This document shows, piece after piece, positions 52,557 to 60,436 of a DNA stretch of 64,000 bases. Below the pieces are notes generated by a model. It saw nothing but the letters and a program-made list of their open reading frames with translations. It did not search any database and was not told the origin of the DNA. Made by a program: the position numbers and the translations under genes. Position 1 is the first letter of the stretch; the number at the start of each line of letters is the position of its first letter. The DNA lies in contig NZ_LT607413.1 of NCBI RefSeq assembly GCF_900091495.1, positions 4,355,001-4,419,000 on the forward strand, written 5' to 3'. The DNA comes from Micromonospora echinospora. GTDB taxonomy: Bacteria > Actinomycetota > Actinomycetes > Mycobacteriales > Micromonosporaceae.

Positions 52557-53036
52557 TCAGCCCAGCCCGCGCACCTGTTCGAAGATCAGGCTCGTGTGGG
52601 CGTGCTGCACCGCCGGGTCCACCGCCAGGTGGTCCAGCACGAAGTCCCGCAACGCGTCCCCCGACGCCGCCCGCACGTGCAGCACGTAGTCGTCCACCCC
52701 GGCCACGTGGAACACCGACACCACCCCCGGCAGCCGCACCGAGCGGGCCCGGAACGCGTCCACCGCCGCCCGCTCGTGCGCGGTCAACCGCACCGACACC
52801 AGGGCCTGCAACGGCAGCCCCACCGCCGCCGGGTCCACGTCCGCGTGGAACCCCCGGATCGCCCCGCACTCCCGCAACGCCCGGACCCGGCTCAGGCATG
52901 TCGACGGCGCCACCCCCACCCGTTCGGCGAGCGCGTTGTTCGGAATCCGTCCGTCCCCGGCCAGGACGGCGAGGATCGCCCGGTCGGTGTCGTCGAGGGC
53001 GGCGAAGCGCCGTACATCATTCGGTGCGACTGGCAT
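52557..53036 (-). CDS. Lrp/AsnC-family regulator
   Basis: A 159-aa regulator: HTH in LDDTDRAILAVLAGDGRIPNN and LAERVGVAPSTCLSRVRAL, then the RAM/AsnC ligand domain (GLPLQALVSVRLTAHERAAV; VSVFHVAGVDDYVLHVRA). These bind amino acids and act as octamers. It is divergent from the PLP lyase at 53138; the 101-bp gap holds AT-rich promoter sequence. In pseudomonads an Lrp protein (MdeR) controls the divergent methionine gamma-lyase, and a similar pairing is inferred here. ATG 53036 is preferred over upstream ATG codons lacking a site. Confidence 0.93.
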   Translation of the reverse strand: MPVAPNDVRRFAALDDTDRAILAVLAGDGRIPNNALAERVGVAPSTCLSRVRALRECGAIRGFHADVDPAAVGLPLQALVSVRLTAHERAAVDAFRARSVRLPGVVSVFHVAGVDDYVLHVRAASGDALRDFVLDHLAVDPAVQHAHTSLIFEQVRGLG

Positions 53037-53137
53037 CCATCCATGATCTACCGAACATCCGTCGACAGACATGCAGCGACACAGAATCTTCTACGGATTC
53101 CTTGCCCAGCATCGCCGGGATATTCGAGGCTTGCGCC

Positions 53138-54322
53138 ATGACCGCGCTGGACACCCGGGCCGTGCACGCCGGCCGCGACGACCTCACCGGCCTCGGCGTG
53201 CACGTCCCGCCCATCGACCTCTCCACCACCAACCCGCTGCCCTCGGTCGACAGCGGCGGCGACGCCTACCAGGCCCTCGCCACCGGAGAACCCCTCCACC
53301 CCGGCGGCACCGCCGTCTACCAGCGCCTCTGGAACCCCACCGTCGCCCGCTTCGAGACCGCCCTCGCCGAACTCGAAGCCACCACCGACGCCGTCGCCTT
53401 CGCCAGCGGCATGGCCGCCCTCACCGCCACCCTGCTCGCCGCCACCCGCGACGGGAAACGCCACCTCGTCGCCGTCCGGCCCCTCTACGGCGGAACCGAC
53501 CACGTGCTCGCCAGCGGCCTGCTCGGCACCGAGGTCACCTGGGCCCGTCCCGACCAGGTCGCCGCCGCCGTCCGCCCGGACACCGCCCTGGTCGTCGTCG
53601 AGACCCCCGCCAACCCCACCCTCGACCTCGTCGACATCGCCGCCCTCGCCACCGCCGCCGGCGGTGTCCCGCTGCTGGTCGACAACACCGTCGCCACCCC
53701 CGTGCTCCAGCAGCCCGCCCGGCACGGGGCGACCCTCGTCCTGCACAGCGCCACCAAGAGCATCGGCGGGCACGGCGACGTCCTCGCCGGCGTCGTCGCC
53801 TGCGACAGCGGCTGGGCGGCGCGACTGCGCCAGGTCCGTGCGCTCACCGGCGCCGTCCTGCACCCGCTCGGCGCGTACCTGCTGCACCGGGGACTCCAGA
53901 CCCTCCCGCTGCGGGTCCGCGCCCAGCAGGCCGGCGCGGAGAAGCTCGCGGCCTGGCTCGCCACCCACCCCCACGTCACCCGCGTCCACCACCCCAGCCT
54001 CGCCGACCCCGCCGGGCTCGTCGGCCGGCAACTGCGCGGCACCGGGAGCCTGCTCTCCTTCGAGGTACGCGGCGGCGCGCCGGCCGCCTCTGCCGTCGCC
54101 GCGGCCTGCCGGCTGATCACCCACGCCGTCTCCCTCGGCGGCGTCGACACCCTCATCCAGCACCCGGCGTCGCTGACCCACCGCCCGGTCGACGGCCCGG
54201 CCAAGCCGCCCGCCGGGCTGCTCCGCCTCTCCGTCGGTCTCGAGGACCCGGAGGACCTGCACGCCGACCTCGCCCACGCGCTCGACTCGATCCCGGCCGA
54301 AGATTCTGAAGCGGCGGTGTAG
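53138..54322 (+). CDS. Cys/Met-metabolism PLP lyase (trans-sulphuration / methionine gamma-lyase type)
   Basis: A 394-aa PLP enzyme of the cystathionine gamma-synthase/lyase family. Features: TRAVHAGRDD start, YQRLWNPTVARFE and AVAFASGMAALTATLLA (cofactor and phosphate contacts), PLLVDNTVATPVLQQP with the PLP-binding Asp, the lysine in HSATKSIGGHGDVLAG, and the C-terminal SLGGVDTLIQHPASLTH. Lack of the usual tetrad cues makes the exact reaction (gamma-lyase, synthase) open; the divergent Lrp regulator favours a catabolic methionine/cystathionine role. ATG 53138 gives the family start. Confidence 0.92.
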   Translation: MTALDTRAVHAGRDDLTGLGVHVPPIDLSTTNPLPSVDSGGDAYQALATGEPLHPGGTAVYQRLWNPTVARFETALAELEATTDAVAFASGMAALTATLLAATRDGKRHLVAVRPLYGGTDHVLASGLLGTEVTWARPDQVAAAVRPDTALVVVETPANPTLDLVDIAALATAAGGVPLLVDNTVATPVLQQPARHGATLVLHSATKSIGGHGDVLAGVVACDSGWAARLRQVRALTGAVLHPLGAYLLHRGLQTLPLRVRAQQAGAEKLAAWLATHPHVTRVHHPSLADPAGLVGRQLRGTGSLLSFEVRGGAPAASAVAAACRLITHAVSLGGVDTLIQHPASLTHRPVDGPAKPPAGLLRLSVGLEDPEDLHADLAHALDSIPAEDSEAAV

Positions 54323-54428
54323 TGGGACGCCCCTCCCGTTCGTCACCCATCTGACGGAACCTTCGTTGTCCCGGACCGGCGAACCCCGTTCGTCACCGGT
54401 GCCGACGAAGACCGAGAGGAGCGTGACC

Positions 54429-54482
54429 ATGAACCCGGTCACCACGAGCGCCACCGACACCGCGAGGAGAATCGCCCGATGA
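54429..54482 (+). CDS. 17-aa leader peptide, coupled to DGPF/YCII gene
   Basis: ATG 54429 follows GAGAGGAG (spacing about 8) and encodes MNPVTTSATDTARRIAR; its TGA overlaps the ATG of the next gene (ATGA). The arrangement is that of a translationally coupled leader. Short length means chance cannot be excluded. Confidence 0.45.
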   Translation: MNPVTTSATDTARRIAR

Positions 54483-54820
54483 GATACCTGATGCTGGTCT
54501 GCACCGACCCGGACCACCAGCCCGGCCCGGACGACGCCGTCCCGGACGTCGAGGACTGGGTCACCGAGATGGACGGTAAAGGCGTCCGGCTGATGGGCAG
54601 CCGGACCCGGCCGGCCAGCGACGCCACCACCGTCCGGGTCCGCGACCGCCAGGTGCTGCTGACCGACGGTCCGTACGCCGAGACAAAGGACCAGATCGCC
54701 GGCTTCGACATCATCGAGTGCGCCCACCTCGACGAGGCCGTCGAGGTGGCGTCCCGGCACCCGATGGCGTGGCGAGGGAAGATCGAACTCCGCCCGTTCT
54801 GGACCGACGACGAGGACTGA
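54479..54820 (+). CDS. DGPF/YCII-family protein
   Basis: A 113-aa single-domain protein with the family hallmarks MRYLMLVCTDPDH, VLLTDGPYAETKDQIAGFDIIE (the DGP[F/Y] motif) and a C-terminal HPMAWRGKIELRPF. The fold is a ferredoxin-like YCII domain. DGPF proteins are standard partners of ECF42 sigma factors, which follow here; their role is to sense or signal in that pathway (proposed in the ECF literature, mechanism unclear). GAGGAG precedes the ATG. It overlaps the leader peptide stop. Confidence 0.92.
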   Translation: MRYLMLVCTDPDHQPGPDDAVPDVEDWVTEMDGKGVRLMGSRTRPASDATTVRVRDRQVLLTDGPYAETKDQIAGFDIIECAHLDEAVEVASRHPMAWRGKIELRPFWTDDED

Positions 54821-54852
54821 CCACGGAAACGGAAGGCGCCGGACCGGCTGAG

Positions 54853-56058
54853 TTGACCGAACGCATCGCCGGCATCTACGCCGAGGCGTGGAGCCGGATC
54901 GTGGCCACCATGATCCGGCTCACCGGCGGCGACTGGCACCTGGCCGAGGAATGCGCCCAGGACGCGTTCACCCAGGCCCTGCGGAAATGGCCGGAATCCG
55001 GCGTACCCGACCAGCCGCTGGCCTGGCTGACCACCACCGCCCGGCATCGCGCGATCGACCGGATGCGCCGCGCGTCGACCGAGGCCGCGAAGCTACGGGA
55101 GATGGCCGCGACAGGTCCGGAGCCGCCGCCCTACCGCGGCGACAGCGACATCCCGGACGAACGCCTGGAACTCGTCTTCACCTGCTGCCACCCGTCGCTG
55201 AACCTCGACGCCCAGGTGGCGCTGACCCTGCGCAGCCTGACCGGCATGAGCACCGCCGAGATCGCCCGGGCGTTCCTGGTGCCGGAACGCACCATGGGCC
55301 AGCGCCTCTTCCGTGCCAAACAGAAGATCGCTCACGCCCGCGTCCCGTTCCGGGTGCCGCCGGCGCACCTGCTCCCGGACCGGCTGCCTGCCGTGCTCCA
55401 CGTGCTCTACCTGCTGTACAACGCCGGCTACGGCGACCCGGAGAAGGCCCGACTGAGTCGGGAGGCCATCCGGCTCGCCCGGGTGCTGACCGCCGCGCTG
55501 CCCGACGAACCCGAGGCGCTCGGCGTGCTCGCCCTGATGCTGCTGCACGACGCCCGGCGGGATTCCCGTACCGATGCCGCCGGTGACCTGGTCACCCTGG
55601 CCGACCAGGACCGCTCCCGCTGGGACCGGGAACGGATCGCCGAGGGCGTCGCCCTCTGCGAACGCGCCCTGCGCCACCGGCGCGCCGGACCGTTCCAGCT
55701 CCAGGCGGCCATCGCGGCGTGTCATGCCACCGCGCCGGTCGCGGCCGACACCGACTGGCCGCAGATCGTCGGGCTGTACGACCACCTCGCCCGCGTCGCC
55801 CCGAGCGTGATCGTGGACCTGAACCGGGCTGTCGCGGTCGGCATGGCCGACGGCCCGGAGGCGGCGCTGCCCCTGGTCGACGCGATCGCCGCCACCGGGC
55901 AGCTCGACGGTTACCACCTGCTGCACGCCACCCGCGCCGACCTGCTGCGCCGCGCCGGCCGGACCGTGGAGGCGGCGGACAGTTACCGGGTGGCCCTCGA
56001 CCTGGCCCCCACCGACGCCGAGCGCCGGTTCCTGCGCGGCCGGCTGGACCTCTGCTGA
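54853..56058 (+). CDS. ECF42-type RNA polymerase sigma factor with TPR-like C-terminal extension
   Basis: Sigma region 2 is GIYAEAWSRIVATMIRLTGG and ECAQDAFTQALRKWP; region 4 is LALRSLTGMSTAEIARAFLV-like (STAEIARAFLVPERTMGQRL). A ~200-aa DUF6596/TPR extension follows (YNAGYGDPEKARLSREAI; LNRAVAVGMADGPEAALPLVD), the mark of ECF42. Such factors have no classical anti-sigma factor; the extension is thought to regulate activity. The start is uncertain: TTG 54853 is given (401 aa), while a CTG at 54817 overlapping the DGPF stop would add 12 residues. No canonical site precedes either. Confidence 0.88.
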   Translation: MTERIAGIYAEAWSRIVATMIRLTGGDWHLAEECAQDAFTQALRKWPESGVPDQPLAWLTTTARHRAIDRMRRASTEAAKLREMAATGPEPPPYRGDSDIPDERLELVFTCCHPSLNLDAQVALTLRSLTGMSTAEIARAFLVPERTMGQRLFRAKQKIAHARVPFRVPPAHLLPDRLPAVLHVLYLLYNAGYGDPEKARLSREAIRLARVLTAALPDEPEALGVLALMLLHDARRDSRTDAAGDLVTLADQDRSRWDRERIAEGVALCERALRHRRAGPFQLQAAIAACHATAPVAADTDWPQIVGLYDHLARVAPSVIVDLNRAVAVGMADGPEAALPLVDAIAATGQLDGYHLLHATRADLLRRAGRTVEAADSYRVALDLAPTDAERRFLRGRLDLC

Positions 56059-56108
56059 CAGTTGTGGCTCGGCTGAAGGGGCCCGGCCCGTCCGGCGTGC
56101 CGACCCGG

Positions 56109-56858
56109 TCAGGACTTCGGGCCGACGTACCCGTCGAGTAGGGCGACCGACTGCCGCCGGGCCACCGACAACGAGTTGCGGCGGTTCATCCGCCAGGCCA
56201 CGCCGAGCAGGTCCAGCGCCCACCGGCACAGCCCCATGATGTCCGCCGACTCGTTGGCGAAGAGGTAGCGGGGATAGACGTACTCCCGCCCTTTGACGGT
56301 CACCCGGTTGGCCACCCGGCAGCCGTCGGAGTGGAACAGGCCCCGGACGAAGTCCCCGGCGTGCGCCGCGACGACGTCCCGCTGCCAGTCGGCGAGCACG
56401 ATCGGCCGCTCGTGCTTGCGGCCGGGCCCGTGCTGCGGTAGCAGACACGTCCAGTGGTTTCCGCTGCTCTCGACCGAGACACAGCCCTGCTTGGGGATCC
56501 GCTGCACCCGGGCGGCGAGCACGGCGAGCATCGCCTGCTCACAGGAGGTGATCAGTCCGGGATAGGCGTCGGAACAGGCGATCCGGAGGACCGGGGTCCT
56601 CGTCGACGTGACGAGGTGCCCGTCGCCGAGATAGAGGCCCAGCAGGTAGGCGTAGGCGTCCGGGGCCGCCGGAGGACGTGGGACGGGTGAGCAACGAAAG
56701 CACCGCAGGGCGGTGCCGGACACGACCGGTTCGGGCCGGTCCACGCACCAGTGCCAGACGGTGCTGTAGGGAAGTGAGAGGTGACGTGCGACCGATCGGA
56801 TGGAGTGCCCACGGGAGCGGAGTTCGCGGACGCGGGCACGCGTCTCAGGGGAGTGCAC
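56109..56858 (-). CDS. Free-standing LAGLIDADG endonuclease with N-terminal HTH
   Basis: A 249-aa protein. Residues 5-40 are an HTH (ARVRELRSRGHSIRSVARHL). Two LAGLIDADG helices follow: YLLGLYLGDG (71-80) and FVRGLFHSDG (170-179), each with the metal-binding acid. Both are preserved, so nuclease activity is plausible. It starts at GTG 56858 (VHSPETRARV), 33 bases after the 3' end of tRNA-Leu on the same strand. No intron or intein is visible in the window. Homologues of this type are common in actinobacteria, often without an obvious host gene (from memory). Confidence 0.85.
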   Translation of the reverse strand: MHSPETRARVRELRSRGHSIRSVARHLSLPYSTVWHWCVDRPEPVVSGTALRCFRCSPVPRPPAAPDAYAYLLGLYLGDGHLVTSTRTPVLRIACSDAYPGLITSCEQAMLAVLAARVQRIPKQGCVSVESSGNHWTCLLPQHGPGRKHERPIVLADWQRDVVAAHAGDFVRGLFHSDGCRVANRVTVKGREYVYPRYLFANESADIMGLCRWALDLLGVAWRMNRRNSLSVARRQSVALLDGYVGPKS

Positions 56859-56891
56859 ACCGTTACTATCGAACGGGCGTACGACAGGTTG

Positions 56892-56964
56892 TGCCCCCGG
56901 TGGGATTCGAACCCACACTGTATGGATTTTGAGTCCATCGTCTCTGCCGTTGGACTACAGGGGC
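56892..56964 (-). tRNA. tRNA-Leu(CAA), short variable region
   Basis: Minus strand, 73 nt: acceptor GCCCCTG/CGGGGGC, D stem GTC/GAC, anticodon stem ATGGA/TCCAT with loop CTCAAAA (U33 in place; anticodon CAA = Leu), variable ACAGT, T arm GTGGG-TTCGAAT-CCCAC, discriminator A. CCA is not encoded. A leucine anticodon on a 5-nt variable region is unusual, since most bacterial Leu tRNAs have a long variable arm; such a tRNA next to pdtaR is, by recollection, a regular actinobacterial feature. Confidence 0.9.
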
Positions 56965-57060
56965 ATTCCTCGGTCCGGCCCCATGAGAGTACCCACTACG
57001 CTAATGGCTGCGACACCCGGCCAGGCGGGTGTCGGGTTCAGACTGGTGGGAGTTGGACAG

Positions 57061-57681
57061 GTGGCCGAGACGCAGACGGATGCCGAGCGCAGGCGCGTGC
57101 TGATCGCCGAGGATGAGGCGCTGATCCGACTCGATCTGGCCGAGATGCTCGTCGAGGAGGGCTACGAGGTGGTGGGGGAGGCCGGCGACGGCGAGACCGC
57201 CGTCCGGCTCGCCGAGGAGCTCAAGCCCGACCTCGTCATCCTCGACATCAAGATGCCGATCATGGACGGCCTGGCGGCGGCCGAGCGGATCGCCGGGGCG
57301 CGGATCGCGCCGGTGATCATTCTGACCGCGTTCAGCCAGCGGGACCTGGTCGAGCGGGCACGGGCGGCCGGCGCGATGGCGTACCTCGTCAAGCCCTTCC
57401 AGAAGAGCGACCTGGTGCCGGCGGTGGAGATCGCCCTCTCCCGCTACTCGGAGATCTCCGCACTGGAGGCCGAGGTCGCCGGGCTGACCGACCGTCTGGA
57501 GATCCGCAAGACGGTGGAGCGTGCCAAGGGCGCGCTGATGAGCACGTACAACATGAGCGAGCCGCAGGCCTTCAAGTGGATCCAGCGGACGGCGATGGAC
57601 CACCGGATGACCATGAAGGAGGTCGCCGAGCGGATCCTGGCGGAGACCTCGGGCGGTGAGGCGGCGCCGTCCGGCTCCTGA
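57061..57681 (+). CDS. pdtaR: ANTAR-domain response regulator (PdtaR-like)
   Basis: A 206-aa regulator. Receiver domain: RRVLIAEDEALIRLDLAEML, phosphoacceptor in LVILDIKMPIMDG (Asp of ILD), TAFSQRDLVERA, and K in AYLVKPFQKSDL. The C-terminal ANTAR RNA-binding domain is TVERAKGALMSTYNMSEPQAFKWIQRTAM. PdtaR binds RNA to prevent termination, activated by the PdtaS sensor kinase (Mycobacterium, known). GTG 57061 follows GGGAG with spacing about 9. It lies downstream of tRNA-Leu, divergent from it. The target leaders are not in this window as far as I can see. Confidence 0.92.
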   Translation: MAETQTDAERRRVLIAEDEALIRLDLAEMLVEEGYEVVGEAGDGETAVRLAEELKPDLVILDIKMPIMDGLAAAERIAGARIAPVIILTAFSQRDLVERARAAGAMAYLVKPFQKSDLVPAVEIALSRYSEISALEAEVAGLTDRLEIRKTVERAKGALMSTYNMSEPQAFKWIQRTAMDHRMTMKEVAERILAETSGGEAAPSGS

Positions 57682-57736
57682 GCGCGGCGGTGTCGCCGGC
57701 CGCCCCGGCGGGGTCCGGACCGATAGCATCTCGTCC

Positions 57737-58909
57737 ATGTCTCGCCGGCGCGCGGTGGCGCTGCTCGCTCTGGTCGCCGTATTGCTGTCCGGCTGCGCAC
57801 GGTCGCCGGACACCGATGCCGACGTCCGGCCGCTGACGCTGGCCTGGCAGCCGCTGACCCTGCCGGCGCCGCCGGGGCCGCCCGGTCGCCTGCTGGTACG
57901 CGACGCAGCCGCCTGCGCCGACCGGTGGTACGTGGTGGGTGCGGTCGCCGACGCGGTCGGTGACACCCGGCCGGCGGCCTGGTCCAGTCCCGACGGTGTG
58001 ACCTGGACGGCGCTGCGGACGCTGCCGATCTCGCACTACGGTCGGCAGCACGTGCTGTACTCGGTGGCCTGCCGGGACGGCCGGATCGCGCTGCTGGGGG
58101 CGAAGAGCGGCGGCGCGCACGGCAACCCGCGTACGGCCACCTGGCGGCAGTCGCCGGACGGGACGCTGACCGAGGTGGCCGCCCCGTTCGAGTTGTTCGG
58201 CGGTCCCCGGGCGGTCAACGTGGCCCGGATCGCGGCCGGCCCGTCGGGTTGGCTGATCGCGGGCAGCCGCCGGGACGGCGCGGCCGTCTGGTCGTCGGCC
58301 GACGCGGACCGGTTCACGCTGCGTGAGGGGGCGGCCGAGCTGGCCGGCGACGGTCGTGGTCGTACCTCTGCCCACGACGCGGCGGCCGGACCCTCCGGTT
58401 GGTTCCTCGCCGGTTCCCTCCTGCCCACCGGTGGGACTTCCCTCCTGCCGGTCGCCTGGACCTCCTCCGACGGTGCGGCGTGGCGCCGGTGGATGCTGCC
58501 CGCCACGGCCGGCGGCGGCCAGGCGCACCGGGTGGCCCGGGTGGGGTCGGCCGTGGTGGTGGTCGGTTCCCGGGGCGACGGGTTCGGCGCGTGGCGGTGG
58601 GACGGGGCGGGCTGGCGGGAGGCGGGCGCGTTCGGCGCGGCGGCGGGGCCCGGGGTGGCCTGGGTGGACGGGCTGGCCGTGGCCGGGGAGCAGGTGGTCG
58701 CGGTGGCCGGGGACGGCGGCGGATACGGGATGTGGATCTCGCCGGACGCGGGCGGCTCCTGGCGGCCGGTGGGGCTGCCTGCGGTGGTGCCCGACGGCGG
58801 TGACTCGGCGGTGGCCGTGGCGGGTGCCGGCGACCGGGTCGTCGTGGTGGCCGACGACGGCGGTTCGTCCCGGGTCTGGTCCGCGTCGGTCCGCGACGTC
58901 GGTCGATAG
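57737..58909 (+). CDS. Lipoprotein with beta-propeller-like repeats
   Basis: A 390-aa lipoprotein: MSRRRAVALLALVAVLLSGCARSP with lipobox LSGC, so Lgt (477) would lipidate it. The mature part repeats a W/S-S-D-G motif (AAWSSPDGVTWTAL, AVWSSADADRF, VAWTSSDGAAWRR, GMWISPDAGGSWRPV), typical of BNR/Asp-box or sialidase-like propellers. No catalytic residues can be assigned. ATG 57737 starts the signal peptide. Function unknown. Confidence 0.82.
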   Translation: MSRRRAVALLALVAVLLSGCARSPDTDADVRPLTLAWQPLTLPAPPGPPGRLLVRDAAACADRWYVVGAVADAVGDTRPAAWSSPDGVTWTALRTLPISHYGRQHVLYSVACRDGRIALLGAKSGGAHGNPRTATWRQSPDGTLTEVAAPFELFGGPRAVNVARIAAGPSGWLIAGSRRDGAAVWSSADADRFTLREGAAELAGDGRGRTSAHDAAAGPSGWFLAGSLLPTGGTSLLPVAWTSSDGAAWRRWMLPATAGGGQAHRVARVGSAVVVVGSRGDGFGAWRWDGAGWREAGAFGAAAGPGVAWVDGLAVAGEQVVAVAGDGGGYGMWISPDAGGSWRPVGLPAVVPDGGDSAVAVAGAGDRVVVVADDGGSSRVWSASVRDVGR

Positions 58910-59170
58910 CCGCGCAGGTCGGCGCGCCTCGCCGGTGCCCGGGTCGGGAGGGGTACGTGGTAGGTGAAACGGCCACTCTTACAGTTATCGTCCTTGATTT
59001 ACCACGGTCTGTAACGGTTCGGTCAACGACAACTGCCGGGTCTTACGCCACAGCTCAGCGTGGGATAACGTCCCGCCCCAGACCGGCGACGACGGTCTGG
59101 TTCGTCCGTCCCCGCAAGAGCCAGTTTGAAGCGGGTGGTTCGGGCCATGGGACTGAGGAGGGTTCGGGCC

Positions 59171-60331
59171 TTGAGGCAGAAGCTCGCACGCGTGATCGGC
59201 GGCGTGGCCATGATGGCGCTCGTCGCAGGTGGTGCCGCGTGCTCCAGCGGTAGCGACGACGCCGCGTCCGGTGGGGACGCGTGCGGCAACAAGATCGCGT
59301 TCTTCGGCGCGTTGACCGGTAGCTCCGCCGCGCTCGGCATCAACGAGAACAACGGCGTGAAGCTCGCGGTCGACCAGTACAACAAGGCGAACCCCGACTG
59401 CAAGGTCGAGCTGGTTCCGCTGGACTCGCAGGGCAGCCCGGACCAGGCGCCGGGTCTGGCGCAGAAGGCCATCGACGACGAGAAGCTCCTCGGCATCGTC
59501 GGCCCCGCCTACTCGGGTGAGTCGGAGGCCGCCGGCCCGCTGTTCAACGAGGCCGGTCTGGTCACCATCACCCCGTCGGCCACCAACCCGACCCTCGCGA
59601 AGCAGAACTGGAAGACGTTCTTCCGCGCGGTCGGCAACGACCTGAGCCAGGGTCCGGCGGCCGGCAACTACATCAAGAACGTCATCAAGGCCCCGAAGGT
59701 CTACGTCATCGACGACCAGTCGGCGTACGGCGCGGGTCTGGCCGACGAGGTCAAGAAGGTCCTCGGCTCGGCGGTCGTCGGCTCGGACAAGGTCCAGGGC
59801 GAGGGCAAGCAGGTCGACTTCTCGGCCGTGGTCACCAAGGTCAAGGCCGCCGGTGTGCAGGCGATCTTCTACGGTGGCTACTACCAGGAGGCCGGCCTGA
59901 TCCGTAAGCAGCTCACCGCTGCCGGGGTCACCGCGCCGCTGGTGGCCGGCGACGGCGTGAACGACGCCGCCTACATCACCTCGGCCGGTCAGGCCGCCGC
60001 CGAGGGCACCATCCTCACCTGCCCGTGCCAGCCGGCCACCGAGGCGCGGGGCAACTTCATCGCGGACTACAAGGCGCTCAACGGCACCGACCCGGGCACC
60101 TACAGCGACACCGCCTACGACGCGGCGAACATCCTGCTCGCCGGCATCAAGGCGGGCAAGACCACCCGTCCGGCGCTGCTGGAGTTCGTGAAGGGCTACA
60201 GCGGCGAGGGCGTCGCGGCGAGCTACAAGTTCGTCGAGGGCGGCGAGCTGGACCCGGCGCAGGTCAAGGTCTGGGCGTTCAAGGTCACGGGCGGCAAGGT
60301 CGTCCCGGACCAGGAGGTCCCGAAGTCCTGA
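59171..60331 (+). CDS. Branched-chain amino-acid ABC transporter substrate-binding lipoprotein
   Basis: A 386-aa LivJ/LivK-type protein. The start TTG 59171 is preferred (GAGGAGGG eight bases upstream): LRQKLARVIGGVAMMALVAGGAACSSG, lipobox AGGAAC. Type I binding-protein core: IAFFGALTGSSAALGINENNG, LLGIVGPAYSGESEAAGPL, VYVIDDQSAYGAG, AIFYGGYYQEAGL. It captures leucine/isoleucine/valine or similar at the cell surface for LivHMGF. Expression is likely higher than that of the permease genes because a strong hairpin lies at 60369-60402. Confidence 0.95.
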   Translation: MRQKLARVIGGVAMMALVAGGAACSSGSDDAASGGDACGNKIAFFGALTGSSAALGINENNGVKLAVDQYNKANPDCKVELVPLDSQGSPDQAPGLAQKAIDDEKLLGIVGPAYSGESEAAGPLFNEAGLVTITPSATNPTLAKQNWKTFFRAVGNDLSQGPAAGNYIKNVIKAPKVYVIDDQSAYGAGLADEVKKVLGSAVVGSDKVQGEGKQVDFSAVVTKVKAAGVQAIFYGGYYQEAGLIRKQLTAAGVTAPLVAGDGVNDAAYITSAGQAAAEGTILTCPCQPATEARGNFIADYKALNGTDPGTYSDTAYDAANILLAGIKAGKTTRPALLEFVKGYSGEGVAASYKFVEGGELDPAQVKVWAFKVTGGKVVPDQEVPKS

Positions 60332-60368
60332 CGGCCGGTCGCTGCTACAGCGGTTGATTCGTGATCGC

Positions 60369-60402
60369 GGGTGCGGCCGGGAGCTCGCTCCCGGCCGCAC
60401 CC
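60369..60402 (+). terminator. Intercistronic attenuating hairpin in the liv operon
   Basis: Perfect 16-bp arms (gggtgcggccgggagc and its complement) with a 2-nt nominal loop, between the binding-protein stop and livH. No T run; reads as a partial terminator or 3' stabiliser that lets the binding protein be made in excess. Confidence 0.8.
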
Positions 60403-60436
60403 GAACTGTTTCCAGACCTGATGGAGCGTCCCTCCC

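Noticed and set aside
56859..56918. N-terminal extension of the LAGLIDADG protein into tRNA-Leu
   Set aside because: The extra residues are the tRNA 3' half read as protein (the common WVRIPPGAQ artefact).
58910..59170. Riboswitch or ANTAR-target leader before the liv binding protein
   Set aside because: The region is AT-richer and looks promoter-like, but I could not draw a convincing dual-hexaloop or riboswitch fold.
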